Source: Cryptomeria japonica (Eukaryota > Streptophyta > Pinopsida > Cupressales > Cupressaceae). Taken from it: a stretch of DNA of 64,000 nucleotides. The notes beneath the pieces were generated by a model, which saw nothing but the letters and a program-made list of their open reading frames with translations, was not told the DNA's origin and made no database searches. This document shows positions 48,680 to 62,100 of this stretch, one piece after another. The stretch is from positions 139,292,849-139,356,848 of the forward strand of contig NC_081410.1 in the NCBI RefSeq assembly GCF_030272615.1, read 5' to 3'. The translations under genes and the position numbers were made by a program. The number at the start of each line of letters is the position of its first letter. The first letter of the stretch is position 1.

Positions 48680-51600
48680 CTGGAGTTCATGAAAAAGGTG
48701 AGGGTACTGTGATCTCATACATGTTGCATCCTCACATGAAACTGTAATCTCATCATAGCAATCCCATTGGACCCTAACCTGGTCCAGCTCTCGACCTCAA
48801 AGGGCCAGCGTCTGGTGTGCCAAAATGCGAATGGGCTCCAGAGCTAGTTGCCCATCTGACTCCACCTGCAAGGCATCCCAATCTAGAATATGAGACTCAT
48901 CATATATATATTTCCTCAAAACTAAAACATGAAACACATCGTGGATGTGCGACAGGCTAGGTGGAAATGCTAAACAATAGGCAATTGGTCCTATCCTCTC
49001 AATGATCTCAAATGGTCCTACAAATTGAGGTGCGAGCTTAGAACCTTTTCCATAATGGATTGGACTCTTATGCGGTCGCACTCTCAAGAAGACTCTTTCT
49101 CCAACCAAGTAGCTATGATCTATCCTCTTCGCATCTGCATGCTTCTTCTGTCTATCATGTGCCTCTCTAAGCCATTGTCTAATCAAATCCATCTGCTATT
49201 CCATATCCCAAACTATCTCAGGACCAATAGAAACTCTGTCCTCTATGCAGTCCCAACTCAACGATGTCCTACAAGGTCTGCCATATAATGCCTGATAGGG
49301 TGGCATCCCCAAAGATGTGTGATGCTCATTGTTATAGGCAAACTCCACTAAGGGAAGGTACTCTTCCCATCTGGTCTGGTGATCCATGACGTACATGCAA
49401 AGCATATCCTCTAACACTTGATTAAACCTCTCTGTCTATCCATCCATTTCTAGATGATAGGCTATACTGAAATTGAGCTTGGTGCCCATAGCTACCTATA
49501 ATGCCTTCCAAAAGGATGAAGTGAAGAGGGAATCCATATCGGAAATAATCTTTCTTGGAACGCCATGAAGTCTGGCAATGTCTCGCAAGAACACCTATGC
49601 TACTACTAGTGCTGTGAAGGTAGTTCGAACTAGTGAAAAGTGGGCCACTTTGGTCAACTTGTCAACTGTCACCAAGATGGCATCATGGTAATGAGATGAC
49701 ATGGGAAGACCAATGACGAAATCCATGGATATAGTATCCCACTTCCACTCTGGTATAGCATGAGACTGGAGTAATCCACCTGGATGGTGGTGCTCTACCT
49801 TGACTCTCTGACACTCAAGGCATCGGGCTACTAGCTCAGCAATAAGTTGTCGCATTCCTGGCCAATGATATAATTGTCTCAAATCAGCATGCATCTTCTT
49901 AACTCCAGGATGTGCTGCATAAGGAGCTCTATGAGCCTCCGTGATAATGAAGTCTCGCAATCCCCCGAAAGAAGGTACATAGATGCGCCCTCTATGGCAT
50001 AATAGTCCATCGGACTCTAAGGAATAATCCACATATTTCCCTTCTAGAGTTTCCTGAGATCGTATAACCTAGCAAACCTCTAAATACCATCCATCCTCTA
50101 GCAACTGTTGCAATATACGATCTCTCAAATCCGTGCCCATAGATATGGTGTATACCTCATGATGTCTCCTACTCAAAGCATCTGCAACTACGCTTTCTTT
50201 CCCTTTGATGTAGTGGATGTCAAAATCATACTTGCATAAGAACTCCATCCATCTCCTCTGACGTGCATTAAGATTCGACTGAGTGAATATGTACTGAAGG
50301 CTCTGATGGTCTGAATGAAGCTCAAAATGATGACCCAAAAGGAAGTGTCTCCACCTAACAAGTGCATGCACTACTGCTACAAGCTCAAGGTCATGGATAG
50401 GGTAATTAAGCTCGTGAGTCTTAAGTTTCATAGACTCAAAAGGTATAGCCCTACCATCCTGCATAAGGATTGCTCCTAAACCCTCTAGGGAAGCATCTAT
50501 GCAGACCATGAAGTTTGCTGAGGGATCTGGCACTACAAGGATAGGTGCACTAGTAAGTGCCCTCTTAAGTTCCTGAAAGGCCTTCTCGCACTTCTCTGTC
50601 CACTCAAATCTCTTCCCTTTATGCTGAAGAGAAGTAATAGGATGTGCAACTCTAGAGAATCCCTCAACAAAATGTCAATAATAACCTGCTAAGCCCATGA
50701 AGCTCCTGACCTCTGTCACACTGGTTGGCACTGGCCAATCCATAATAGCTCTTATCTTTGATGGGTCAACTGAGATCCCATCACTAGATATAACATGCCC
50801 AAGGTACTTGACCTCTATTCTAAAGAAGGCACACTTCAACAAACTTCCATACAACTGATTATCCCTCAAACACTGCAAAACCTGCCTCAAGTGCTCCTCA
50901 TGCTCCTTCTCATTCTGTGAATAAATCAATATGTCGTCAAGGAACACTATCACAAAATAGTCAAGGAAAGTGCAGAATACCCCATTCATGAGGCTCATGA
51001 AAATAGCTGGGGCATTCGTAAGACCGAATGGGACCATGGTGAACTCATAGTGGCCATATCTAGTGCGAAATGCGGTCTTGTGGATATCGCTATCCACTAT
51101 TCTCAACTGATGGTACCCTGACTTCAAATCAATTTTGGAAAATACTTTGGCACCTGAAGTTGGTCAAATAAATCATCGATCTTGGGCAAAGGATATCAGT
51201 TCTTGATGGTTACTTTGTTCAACTGATAGTAATCTATGCATAATCGGAGAGATCCGTCCTTCATCTTTATGAAGATGACTGGTGCACCTCAAGGAGATAC
51301 ACTAGGATGAATGTGGCCCTTCTCTAGGAGTTCCTCAAGCTGCATCTTGAGCTCATTAAGCTCATTTGTGGTCATCCTATATGGTGCTCTCAAAACTGGC
51401 TCAGCTCCTGGTACAAGGTATATATGAAAGTCAATCTCTCTACGGGGCGACATACCAGGTAACTCTGAAGGAAACACGTCTGAAAATCCCTTAAGGATAG
51501 GATGGTCGTCAATAGAGGGTTCCTTTCTATCCTCTTCCTCCCTATCACTGATGGTGATGGAAAATAATTAGCATCCCTTTCGCATGCTTTGCTTAAGCTG

Positions 51601-53427
51601 CATTGCGGAAATCATATGAAGAGACACGGGCCTCTGAATCCTAGTGATTACTATGGGAGAACCATGATCATCCTCACACTCAATCTTTTTCAAGTGACAA
51701 TCCATCTTGGCTCTGTGGGTATAAAGCCAATCCATGCCAAGTATGATGCCATATGATCTGAGTGGTGTAACTCTAAGGTCTACTAAGGTGGTGGTATTGC
51801 CAATCTAAAGGTGACATTCCCTAACCTCTAACTCCATTGACACTCTAGCCCCTGAAGCTAACTCCACTTCCCAACTGACCTCTTGTCTAATTGCCACTAG
51901 CCCGCAACGCTCTACAACCAATGGAGATATAAAGGAGTCAGTAGCTCCTAAATCAAATAATATAGATACATTGCTACCTCTGATCATACCTATAGCCTCA
52001 ATAATCATGGTCTGATGCTCTGCCTGGTGGTTGTCAACCACTGCGAAGACCCTATGGGACTTACCCATATCCCCAACTGTCGGCTCTGATGCTGCCATCC
52101 TTTGATTGCCTGCCATCTAACCTTGAGGGCACTCTCTCACCATGTACCCCATGGCTCCACATGTGAAGCAAGTGCCACGTGCCTGAAACTGCACGCCCTG
52201 AGGCCTAGAGAAAGACTGTCCCCCTATCCTGCTAGAACCATTGTACCCACCCCTGGAGGACTGTTGAGTCCTTACCGAAGGTGTGTAAGGAACCTGAGAT
52301 CATTGATCTTGCCTCTGACCCTAAGAATGCCACTACTTGGGCTTTATGCCCTGCTAACTCTGTGGAGGCCTCTGCCTCTAGTTTTGTTGTGACTACTATG
52401 GAGGAGGGGGTTTGGAGAACCTCGATGTGTGTTTGTTGTTACCATTCCAATGGGGTTTCTAAAATCTATATGTCTAAGGTATAGGGTTTCGATTCTAGGA
52501 CCGATCTCTCATGTCCTGAGGTTTGACTTGAATCTCCTCTGCTATCAAGGTCTTCTCCACGGCAACCCGAAGGCTCCCTGAAGCAGACATCCTCACCGGT
52601 CTTGCTATGTCGGCATTCAGCCCTCTGATAAATCAGTTGACGAGAATCTTCTTGTCTTTCAAGTAGTCCACATACGACAAGAGCTTGAAAAACTTGCTCT
52701 CGTACTGGGTCACTAAAAGACCCTTCTGTTGGAGGTCATGGAACTCATCCACCCTACACTATCTGCAATGCTCTGATAAGTACCTCTCCCTGAATCTCTC
52801 TGTGAAAATCTCCCATGTGAGAGTATCTGCCACTAAGCCACACTTATAATGCTCCCGTCTCCACCATGTGGAGGTCGTTCCTCCTAATAGGTGGACTGCT
52901 ACATGTGCCTTTAGATTGCTCTCATAGGAGTGCAATGCAAAGCACCTATCTAGGCTCAAAAGCCAAGCCTCAATTTCTACCCTGTCAGTAGATCCCCCAA
53001 AAGATGGTGGCTGGAGGTGCATAACCTCTCTGATTAGATCCTCTGGATCCCGACGTGATCTCTCATAATACACTGGTGCTGCCATTAGAGGTGGTCCTTG
53101 TAGGTGAATAGACTCGAGCTCATGCCCAGTCTAACTCTCTACGGGATTAGGAGGTGGACTCCTACTCCATTCCCTATATGTCAATCTATGGCTCCTTGAG
53201 TATTGGTTTTCAACATGATGATCCACTGCTAGAAGCCTATCCTGGACTATTCCAACCAGGTTTTGTAGAGCTAACAAGAAGTTTTGATTCAAGTCAACCA
53301 GTCATTCGGGAGGAGTCCCTGGGTTCTCTTCTGGAACCAATTCCTCCCTATCGACCTCTTCACGTGCCATGCGTTCACGCCTAGGACCTCTACCACGTTT
53401 GTGAGCTTGTCGTGTAGTTGGAGGCAT
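48680..53427 (-). pseudogene. Gypsy gag-pol polyprotein (decayed)
   Basis: The start is MPPTTRQAHKRGRGPRRER at 53427. Gag core follows (53085-52760: EAWLLSLDRCFALHSY, WWRREHY), then a zinc knuckle CFTCGAMGYMVREC near 52155 whose histidine is now tyrosine. Protease: ILFDLGATDSFIS near 51965, where the catalytic D-S-G reads D-L-G. RT runs from about 51477, with a 1-base deletion near 51165, to 50675 ([36 protein letters not shown]). RNase H: 50533-50069 (DASLEGLGAILMQDG, VADALSRR). Integrase: H...HPGVKK, YHWPGM, CLECQ (50032-49800), MDFVIGLP, then DHQTRWEEYLPLVEFAYNN. The end is SHIHDVFHVLVLRKYI and a chromodomain-like tail QVRVQWD...YPHLF (48790-48690). About ten in-frame stops. Confidence 0.93.
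52120..53427 (-). pseudogene. Gypsy gag part
   Basis: N-terminal part of the polyprotein in one frame with a few stops (for example near 53306 and at 52756-52758). The gag core contains the usual RVEIEAWLLSLD...ERYLSEHCR blocks, and the single zinc knuckle lies near its C-terminus. Gag is in the same frame as the protease that follows, as expected for a fused gag-pol. Confidence 0.85.
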
Positions 53428-53600
53428 CCTTATGAGAAAATAAAATAAAATGAAATAAATAAATAATTTTTCAGAGAAAAATTTAATTTATTTAAAATTA
53501 ACTATAATAAAAATAAATATAATTTAATTAATTAGATAATTAAAGCGAAACGTAATGGAGAAAGGTTCCTAGTGTTGGAAACCCTGCTCTGATACCAAAA
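53428..53600 (-). other. Gypsy 5' untranslated leader
   Basis: AT-rich leader of about 170 bases between primer site and gag start. Confidence 0.6.
53583..53600 (-). promoter_or_regulatory. Primer-binding site of gypsy element (initiator Met tRNA)
   Basis: Adjacent to the 5' LTR end (...GGCATGACA) the minus strand reads TTTTGGTATCAGAGCAGG. TGGTATCAGAGC is complementary to the 3' end of plant initiator tRNA-Met. Confidence 0.9.
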
Positions 53601-54071
53601 TGTCATGCCCAGACTTTTGGACACAAACGGATTTTTTTTTTTTAAACACATCCTAATGAGACTATTTTGCTAAAAAGATCCGAATAACAAGTTTAGTCTT
53701 AACTATGTTTTGAGCTAATCTAATAACTAAATCAATTTGGTGAAAAATATTTTAAATTTAAAAGCAGGATATTGTTTCTCCAAAAGAGTTATTATTATCT
53801 CTTCAATTAATAAATAAATAACTCATTTAAACAAAGGCTCAAAATTAAATTGACAAGAGATATAAATAATTCTCCAATAGCCTTTTTATTTGCTAGGAAA
53901 TAAATTAATGAGTCCTAACACTTAGATTATTAAAACCTCTTATGCAAAATTAACATTAATTAAAATGTGCCTAACAAACTCGATTAAAGGGCCATCATGA
54001 CTTACCAACGTCATTATAAATCCCTAAAGGTTAATCTCCCAAAGAGTCTAAAATTTAAGGCATCATATTTT

Positions 54072-54383
54072 TAATGCTAATTGTTAATTTTTAATGTTAA
54101 TTTTTAATGTTAATTGTTAATTTTTAATGTTATTTTTTAATGTTAATTGTTAATTTTTAATGTTAATTTTTATTGTTAATTTTTAATGTTAATTTTTAAT
54201 TGTTAATTTTTAATGTTAATTGTTAATTTTTAATGTTAATTTTTAATTTTTAATGTTAATTTTTAATGTTAATTGTTAATTTTTAATGTTAATTTTTAAT
54301 GTTAATTTTTAATTTTTAATGTTAATTTTTAATGTTAATTTTTAATGTTAATTGTTAATTTTTAATGCTAATTTTTAATGTTG
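54072..54383. repeat. TTTTTAATGTTAAT(TG)-type minisatellite, about 310 bp
   Basis: An almost pure array of TTTTTAATGTTAA and TTGTTAA words in irregular order. It lies between GGCATCATA and AATCTAAAAGGTC, which in the left LTR bracket unrelated sequence with the (TA)n tract. Confidence 0.93.
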
Positions 54384-54529
54384 AATCTAAAAGGTCTCTA
54401 TGCTAACCCTAACCCGAATTGGGTTAGAGTTGAATATATATTTTTGGTGTAGCAACCCTAATCTTATACCCTTTTTTTTTATCATCTTATTATTATTTTT
54501 TTGTAGTGTTGTGTGTGTGTGTGACTATG

Positions 54530-54890
54530 TAGGTCAAAGGAGGCGACGTATTACCATGGGCTGAGAAAGACGCTTGTGTAGGGCTGAGGGTTTTAATGGC
54601 GGAGCCGCGGGTTTTATGCACGGGGGGGAAGGGGGGCAATGGAGGAGTTCTCACAGGGGCTCCCCGTAGGGATGGCCGCAATCGTGAATGCAGGTCACGA
54701 CCCACAGTGGCGGCCTTGGCTACCGCTAGGAGTCACGGCCCGTAGCTCGGCTGTCGTTGCCACTGCGAGGCGCCGCCCACCGGGGAAGGCCGAAGCCTCC
54801 CTGTGTGTGGGTTGCGGCCCACAAGAGTGGTTGCGGCCGCTACTGGGGGTCGCTGCCCACAGCTAGGGTTAGCCGCCTTGCGATGTGATG
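54530..54890. other. CpG-rich block inside gypsy LTR (right copy)
   Basis: Counterpart of 45050-45400. Many differences between the copies look like CG to TG or CA changes, as expected from methylated-cytosine decay. Confidence 0.6.
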
Positions 54891-54957
54891 CCAGGGGTTT
54901 CCAACATGAAGTTTATTTATTTATTTATTTTTTAAAAAAAGACAAAACATATATTTA

Positions 54958-55026
<69 letters not shown>

Positions 55027-55103
55027 CATTTCTGAGGATGTAATGATTCAAAGGGATCAGATTCACAGGCTGAGTCTATTTTTAAAAATAAAAAAAATGT
55101 AGA

Positions 55104-55146
<43 letters not shown>

Positions 55147-55377
55147 TAAGCATTCTGTTTATATATATTTTTTATTTCTTTATAACATGCAGAAAATAAT
55201 AAATTATTAGCAGCATGATAATAGATGCAATATTTTCATTTTCTTTTATGTTAATATTTAGTCTTTCAATTCTGTCCTTATATACTTTTTTTTTTTTTAT
55301 GCAAATCAAAAACTAATTATTTCCTTAGCATAGTAAACCTAGCTTAATGGGAAATACTACATTGTTTCATTGCTTAA

Positions 55378-55413
<36 letters not shown>

Positions 55414-58150
55414 TTTATAAACACTAACAACAAGCTCTAATGTGTTTCTTTCATTTACTAAGTCTAGATGCTAACTTAAGAAGTAGGCTATTAACTTTAA
55501 ATTTATTTTCTATAGTAAATAAAAGAGTAAATGATAGAATTAATTAAGCTACAACAACATTAATAAAACTAAAATATCATTTAAAAACCATTTTTTTTTT
55601 CCAAGTTAAATACAACATAGTGTTCATATTAAAGGAAATGTAACTATGTATGCATTTTGGAACTAAACTAATATGACTAAGAGATCATTATCAGCTTAAT
55701 AACTTACATGTTATGCTAATTTAATTATCTACACTATTTTCATTATGCATAGCAGAAAGAATAGACTTTTATTTTTCCATTAATAAGAATGCAACAAATA
55801 TTTTATTTCAACAACTATAGGAACTTAATCCATAAATAACACTTTCCTTTTTTTGGCAAAAATAACTTAATAGGAAAATACATTTCTTTTAAAAGCATAT
55901 AGAATACAAGGTACTCAATATTACAAAAGGGTGTGATACCCAACTAGTCTCTCATTTCCATTAAATGAGGACTTGAAATAAAAATGAATGCACTTCCTCT
56001 ATTTTTTTTGAAATAAATACAACATATAACTTTCCTTTTTACATTGCTGCCATTAAAATACAATATTCCCTTCCCCAAACTTTTCTGCAAGTCAAATAAA
56101 AACCAGCAACTCCTATCTTTCTTTTTTTCCTTTTCCTTTTTCTTCCCAAGCAACCTGCAAATTAACATAAGGCTTAATCATGGAGTGCTTACCTCCTAGC
56201 CTAGGCTTACTAGAAGCCACCCCCGAGCTTGGAGAACCAAGCACTAGACGGGTTACACACATACAAACACAACAAGCAAGGGATAAACACACAACTAACA
56301 CTTTCCCAACCAAGGCTACACTTCACCACAAATTGTGATGATTTTCCAAGGGTTGAAGTGGACCAAGTACCATTGGGGAGACTACAAGCATGGAACATCA
56401 CAAGCCACCTTATGGCAACCAAATACAACATAAGTCCATACCCCACATCTTTATGCCCCCCAAAGGCATACAAGCCATACCTTCTCTCCTTATGACCCCC
56501 AAATGCATAAACAAGGCTATGCAGCAAGGGTCACAAAAAAAACACCCTTGAGATCACTCTCATAATGAGAGCCTCTCACCCATGGCTGTCAAACTCCTTC
56601 CACCCCAAGACCATCCTACTCTCCCAAGAGTAGGAGGCCTTGGATACTCCCATTACAAGAAAATGCATAAAAGAAATGAAGGGAAATGTCACATATTCTT
56701 TCACAAAGTAAAAATACAAATAAACAACTCTTTCATACAAGCATTTCTTCAAACATACATATGCAACATAACAAAAGAGAGTAAGAACCAACCTTCAATC
56801 TGCCCAAAGGTTTTGCTAGATCTAGTTGAGGATGAGCACCCCAAATCCACACAATCGTTTCTCCAAGACTTAGCCAAAAATTCTATCCTACAACTATTCT
56901 TCTCAAAATTGCATAATCTTCAACAATGGAGAGTCGGTGATTAACTCACTAAGTCCCTAATCCTTGCCTAAGAAGACCTCTCTCACTCTTCCCAACCCCT
57001 TGGATAGAGTGAGAGTTCCCATTGGTTAGTCTTCCCAACCTCTTACATGTTGCTAAAACTGGAAAGAGAAAAGGTAAGAGAGGATGGGGAAGAGAGTCTG
57101 ACATCAAAAAGGAAGGTTGTCTATCCTAGGAGGAACCTTCTAAGTTGAATTTTCTCTCACCTTGGAAAAACCACTTTTTGAGTTGACTATATCGTCACAT
57201 GGGAGTAGTCACATGTTTAAAAATACCCCTAACCCATAGGTATACCCTTTGGACCTTCGGAAAAGCCCTAAAACTAACCCTAGGAGTCCATTTGAGCCAT
57301 TAGAAACCCAATTGAAGTTAACCTACGGGTCAAACCTTAGTTGACCACTCCCAAGGCTCCCTACCCAAGGCAAATTTGGGACCACACTCAAAAGTTTGGA
57401 ATGGGCTTTGGTAGAAACAAACTCCCTCCAAGAGACAAGTCAAAATCAATGACACTAATCAGCACATGTGTCAAGTGACACAATAAAATACATTACAAAA
57501 TTACACATGGAATTTGTCTCTTGTTGGATTTACTCAAGTTAATAAATTCAATTCAACACACATGCAACATTTACTTTCACAAATAAAATAGGATACAAAT
57601 GGGGTGTTGTCTCTCCAAATAGACAACCTTTGGCTTTACAAACGTACATAGGTCTAGGTTTGGTTCTCCATAATATTTCCATGGTCACATGGATAATTTT
57701 TCTACGCATCTCAATTTACACATTAGTAATTCCAAATAACCACATATATTATTAAACACATGAATTTGAATACACATCAAACACTCTGCATACAATTGAC
57801 ATTAATAAAACAATATCTCATATATCCCAATTACTCCACATAAGCAATTATCATAATCCTCATAATTTTGATCCATTCATAATATATGCTTCCTATTTCT
57901 ATCATCATAATAAAGTCCTGCAAATCCAATAATGACATACATCATCTCAAAGTCATCCTATTCTAGAATCATATAAAGTTTCATATCCATAATGCAATTA
58001 AATGAAGCATCAATATACATCAATGTTATTCAAATTGTGGAATCATATAAGTTCAAAATCCATAATGCAATAAAATAAAGCATCCATAATAGTCTCAACA
58101 TGAAAATAACAGAAATGCTAGGATGAGTTAGGGTAGGGCCTCATAGAATT

Positions 58151-58899
58151 AGTATCTAACTAGTTGGATGATTTTCTTAACTTAAAACATGTAGAACATA
58201 TTAATACTGTAGACCGGTAAACAAAAAGTAATGCAATAAACAGAGATAACAACAACCACATGAAAAAAAACACCATAACACAGTAGTTTAATGAGGAAAA
58301 CCGATGTGGAAAAAACCTCGGTGGGATTTGTGACCCACAATATTCACTTACTGGCCAATAAGAGAATATTACTGCTACAATAGGGGCCTGCACATGCAGG
58401 AAGGCCAAGTACCTAGAGCTCACTGCTCAATTACAAAAATGGGAAGTCTCACTGACTTACAAAATGGATTATATAAATCCAATGTCTTGTACTGCTTCAA
58501 AATAGCATCTACTATGCCAAATCTAGTACTAGTTTATAGCTCTGCTTCATACATAAACCCTTAACCTATAATTCGCATAATAGGTCTACATTATTTTTTC
58601 TTCTCAATACCTTTTTTCTTCCTCTATAATGAACTCTTATATATATGAGTCATTTTACAACTTGCCAAGTTGGCTTACAATGATTTTACAATAATTTAGA
58701 AACAAAATTCCTATCAGCCTTTGTGTTGGCATGCTTCCTTTCACTGCTGGTGCCAGTGGTCTGTGTGCCGGTGTAAATTCTGATCTTGCTAGTGCCGGTG
58801 GATTGCCTTGCCGGTGTTATAGGATTGTAAGGTTGCCATCAATGACAAAACCTTCAATCACCTACAATGTCTCATTGGAGTCATGTGCATTTTCCAACA
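58151..58899 (-). repeat. 3' LTR of element B, remaining 749 bp (right of gypsy)
   Basis: Starts AGTATCTAAC directly after the GAATT duplication and aligns with 63905 onwards of the 5' LTR (GGATGATTTTCTTAACTT, ATGTAGAACATATTAATACT). It ends TTTTCCAACA next to the polypurine tract. The family motif GATGTGGAAAAAACCTCGGTGGG lies near 58303-58325 (split: GATGTGGAAAAAA, CCTCGGTGGG). Confidence 0.85.
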
Positions 58900-59083
58900 A
58901 TCTCCCCCTTTGGCATTGATGGCAACACTCATGAGAAAAATCCAAAAACTATCATCCAAAAAGAATCTGTCGGTATTGTCTTACCAAAAATGTGTACCAA
59001 AAGAATGTATACTCCCCGTGAGTTGATGAGTCATTTTACTATTTATTTCTCTCATTCCACTACTCCCCCTTTGGCATCAATGA
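58900..59083 (-). promoter_or_regulatory. Polypurine tracts of element B
   Basis: The LTR-adjacent tract is GCCAAAGGGGGAGATT on the minus strand (58900-58915). A second, GATGCCAAAGGGGGAGTAG, is at 59061-59079. A weaker middle one, CTCACGGGGAG, is near 59010. The flanking words ATCAATGCC and TTGATGCC are nearly the same, so the tract looks duplicated. Confidence 0.75.
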
Positions 59084-59104
59084 CAAAGGTTGTCAAAGTG
59101 TCAA

Positions 59105-62100
59105 TTGAGTGTGGTTTCCAGCTTCATCCTTGTAACCAGTTGGTTACAATTTGAAAAAGATCTACCAAAACCAGATTCAAGCTCTCAATAAACTTTTTGT
59201 TATTTTTTATTGTGGCCTCTATCCTCTGAACTATACCGGTGAAGTGTTGCATTTTCTCTGCCGGTGTTTTCTGTCCTTGAATCAAGGCATCAGATATTTA
59301 TTTCCTTAAGGAGGCAAGATAGTCCAATTTTGGACTAAGTCTCCATTTAAGATCTTTAGCCTTTCCTTTTATTCTTTCTTTGTCTCTTTCCAACTTTAAT
59401 AGTTCTTCCTCAAAACCTATTATCTTCTACTCAAAAACTAATAATGAATCAGATGAATTAATGAAATTGTCAGCTAGTTGATTTATTTCTTCCTGTATCT
59501 TGCTAATTTTCTTGTCTATATCAACTATCAAAAAGTTAGTTTTACATGTATCCCTGTACAAAGTTTTGAATTCCTTCAATGTGCTGCATAGTTCTGGTAG
59601 AAGTGTGTCAAATTGCCTTGTACACTTCTTTATTTCTTCCTCAAAGAATTTTTGTTTTTCCTTCTCTAATCTCTCCTTGAATGCTTCCTCTTTTATTTGT
59701 TCAACTGTCACAGTGTTTTCAGTAATATACTTAGACAAAGTGTCAAGTTGACTCAAAGAATCTTTATTATCTACATTACATTTTGGTGCTATCATTTTCA
59801 AAATTGGAATGGTGTCATATATTGCCTTGTATGCTTGTGAGCTACAATCAGTTGTTTTCTTAATGGAATCCAAAAGAACTTCTGTTACATTATTTGATGA
59901 GCCAATAATCTATATTCCATCAGTGGGAGTAGTTTCCTTGCTTGTGATGACCTCCGGTAGGTCAGTTTGTGTTTTCATTTCTTTAAACAAAAGTTTGTCT
60001 TGCTCAGCTATTGTCAGTGACATTGTCTCTATATGAACCTGTTGCTATGATGGAGCCTTTTTCTCTATGTGATCCTGTTGCTTAATGTTGTCAACTGCCG
60101 GTTTGCCTTCTATACCATCAGTTACCGGTTTCTCATTAGCCATATCTTGTCTTCTCAGTTATATCCTTATCTACCACAATGTTGACCTTTTGAGTATCAA
60201 TGTCCACTATGTATAATACTTCAGAGTTAGGATTTGTGTCCTCTTGTGATATGTCCATGCTCCCACGATCCGGTTGATTATCAGTAGTCACTACCAGTGG
60301 AGTATTCAGAGGTGGTGGGGATAAGTTATCTTTTATTTTTATGGTAGGTGGTCCACCAACCTTGCCTTTTCCCTTATCCTTATCCTTCTGATATACTTTG
60401 ATGGGTTTAGGGTTTCTATATTCTTCCTGCTTTTCCTTCTCTACAAGGAATATGTCCCATGCATTGTCAGTTTCCTCTGCTACCTCATCTACTCTACCAA
60501 CCATAAGTGCTACATGTCGGTGTGCAATTGAAAATACTAACCGGTTAGCCTCTGAGATCAGATCATCTATCTCTTTTGGTGAGTTGACAGGATAAACAAC
60601 AAGTTGTTTTTCAATTTTCATTTTCTTATCAAGCTCTACAATAGCTTGCCTTCTAGCTTCAAGTCTTTTAAACAATTCTATTAGTAATTCATCTACAACT
60701 TGCATTAGAAATTTCTTGTAAATGTCCAAGTGTAGAATTACACTGTTTTCAACTTTCTCCTTGTCATCAACTCATAATGAATCATATAGTTTGTTGATTT
60801 TTTTCAACTGTCCATCCTCTATTATTTCATCTAGTAGTTTGTCAATTGGAGCAATGTTTTGTTGAGTCTTCTTCTTGGGTGTTGACTTCTTCTTCTTTGG
60901 AGTTATCTTCTTATCCGGGGGCCTTATTGCTTGTTGTTTCTGTTTGGTTCTTCTAGGAGAAGGTGTAGATACCGTTGAAGGTTCTCTTTTCCTCACAACT
61001 CTTTTAAATGCAGTTCGCATGTCACTTTTCGAAGAAGTTGCTACTAGTGAAAGGTGAGTTTCTAGCTGTAGTGTTTCTAACTCATCTTCAGTGATATTGG
61101 TTTGTTTAAGTACATCTTCTTTGATAGCCTTTTCTTGCCTAGATCCTCTTCTTACTATTGCTTCTACCTTCTTTACCCTTTTCTTTGATTGGATTTGACT
61201 TTCAATAGTTTCAGCACTGCCAAATACCTCTTCTTTAGGTTCCTTAGGTGCTTCTAGAAGGGCTTTTGCATATGTTTCAATTATGTGGTCATTAGTTTCA
61301 TAACCCATTTCAGTAACCCAAATGGTTCTTGGGATAACTGCCTCCATCCAAATCTCATCCTTCCTAATAACAAAGCATATTTCATCCTTATACTTATTTA
61401 CAATTGCTTGTGAAAGTCTGACTCTAGTATTCATCTGGGCCTTCAATGCCTGAAAGTACTCATTTATATTCTTTTCTCTATTTTCACCCATGTTATTTAG
61501 TAAATTAGACAATTGTTTGCCTACCGGTATATCAAAACCAAGATTCTTGTTACCGATATTGGGCACTTGTTTTGTTATGCGTAGCATTAAATAGACAAGT
61601 AGGTTTCCAAATCTAAATGTCCCCTTTTTGTCTTTCTTAATTTTTCCAAGATTATCAATAAGCTCATCTTTCAACCATTCACACACATCTATTTTTGCAT
61701 TATCTTTGATTATATCATGGGCACTCTTTATGCATAGGCTAGAGACTGAGTTTAACCTATTTGCATGTTTGGTTTTGTAGCCTAAAATCATGCTAATGAA
61801 TCTGACATTGATGTCGGTTACATCATTCACTCTTAAAGATCTCTTTTCAGATGTTGCACCTATTAGGTTGATCACTAGGTCATTTGAGACCTTCTTTGTC
61901 TTATTAGGCCTGTTAGCAGTGGAAGGTAACCCTATCATAGCCTTTACTACCTCTTTAGTAATTTTGTGAACTGAGTCTAACCAAAAGAATTCACCATGAA
62001 CCCTTCTTAGAACTATCCTTATAACATCCTTAGGGAATTCCAGAATACTGAGGATTTCAGTGAATTCTAGGGTTTCAACTATTTTGTGTTCAGGTTTCAC

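Larger units (their letters stand above)
44176..58145 (-). mobile_element. Ty3/gypsy chromovirus-like LTR retrotransposon with about 4.5-kb LTRs (13,970 bp)
   Basis: LTRs of 4,476 bp (44176-48651) and 4,545 bp (53601-58145) flank a single gag-pol region of about 4.9 kb on the minus strand. LTR termini on the minus strand are TGAGGCCC...GGGCATGACA (the outer right copy begins TA). The target duplication is GAATC (44171-44175) and GAATT (58146-58150), one mismatch. The primer site is initiator-Met type. The domain order protease-RT-RNase H-integrase and a chromodomain-like end place it with chromoviruses, probably Tekay/Del-like. The LTRs differ by about 3% in a 230-base sample, so it is the youngest dated insertion here. 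It sits in element B's 3' LTR. Confidence 0.93.
53601..58145 (-). repeat. 5' LTR of gypsy element (4,545 bp)
   Basis: Plus-strand ends TGTCATGCCC...GGCCTCATA; the terminal CA is mutated to TA. It aligns with the left LTR throughout except at 54072-54383, where a minisatellite replaces the (TA)n-containing segment. It carries the CpG-rich block at 54530-54890 and TA/GTATATA tracts at 54955-55025, 55110-55140 and 55387-55412. Confidence 0.92.

Noticed and set aside
54072-54383. Regularly spaced short repeats as a CRISPR-like array
   Set aside because: Units are contiguous AT-rich words without unique spacers, and the context is a plant retrotransposon LTR.
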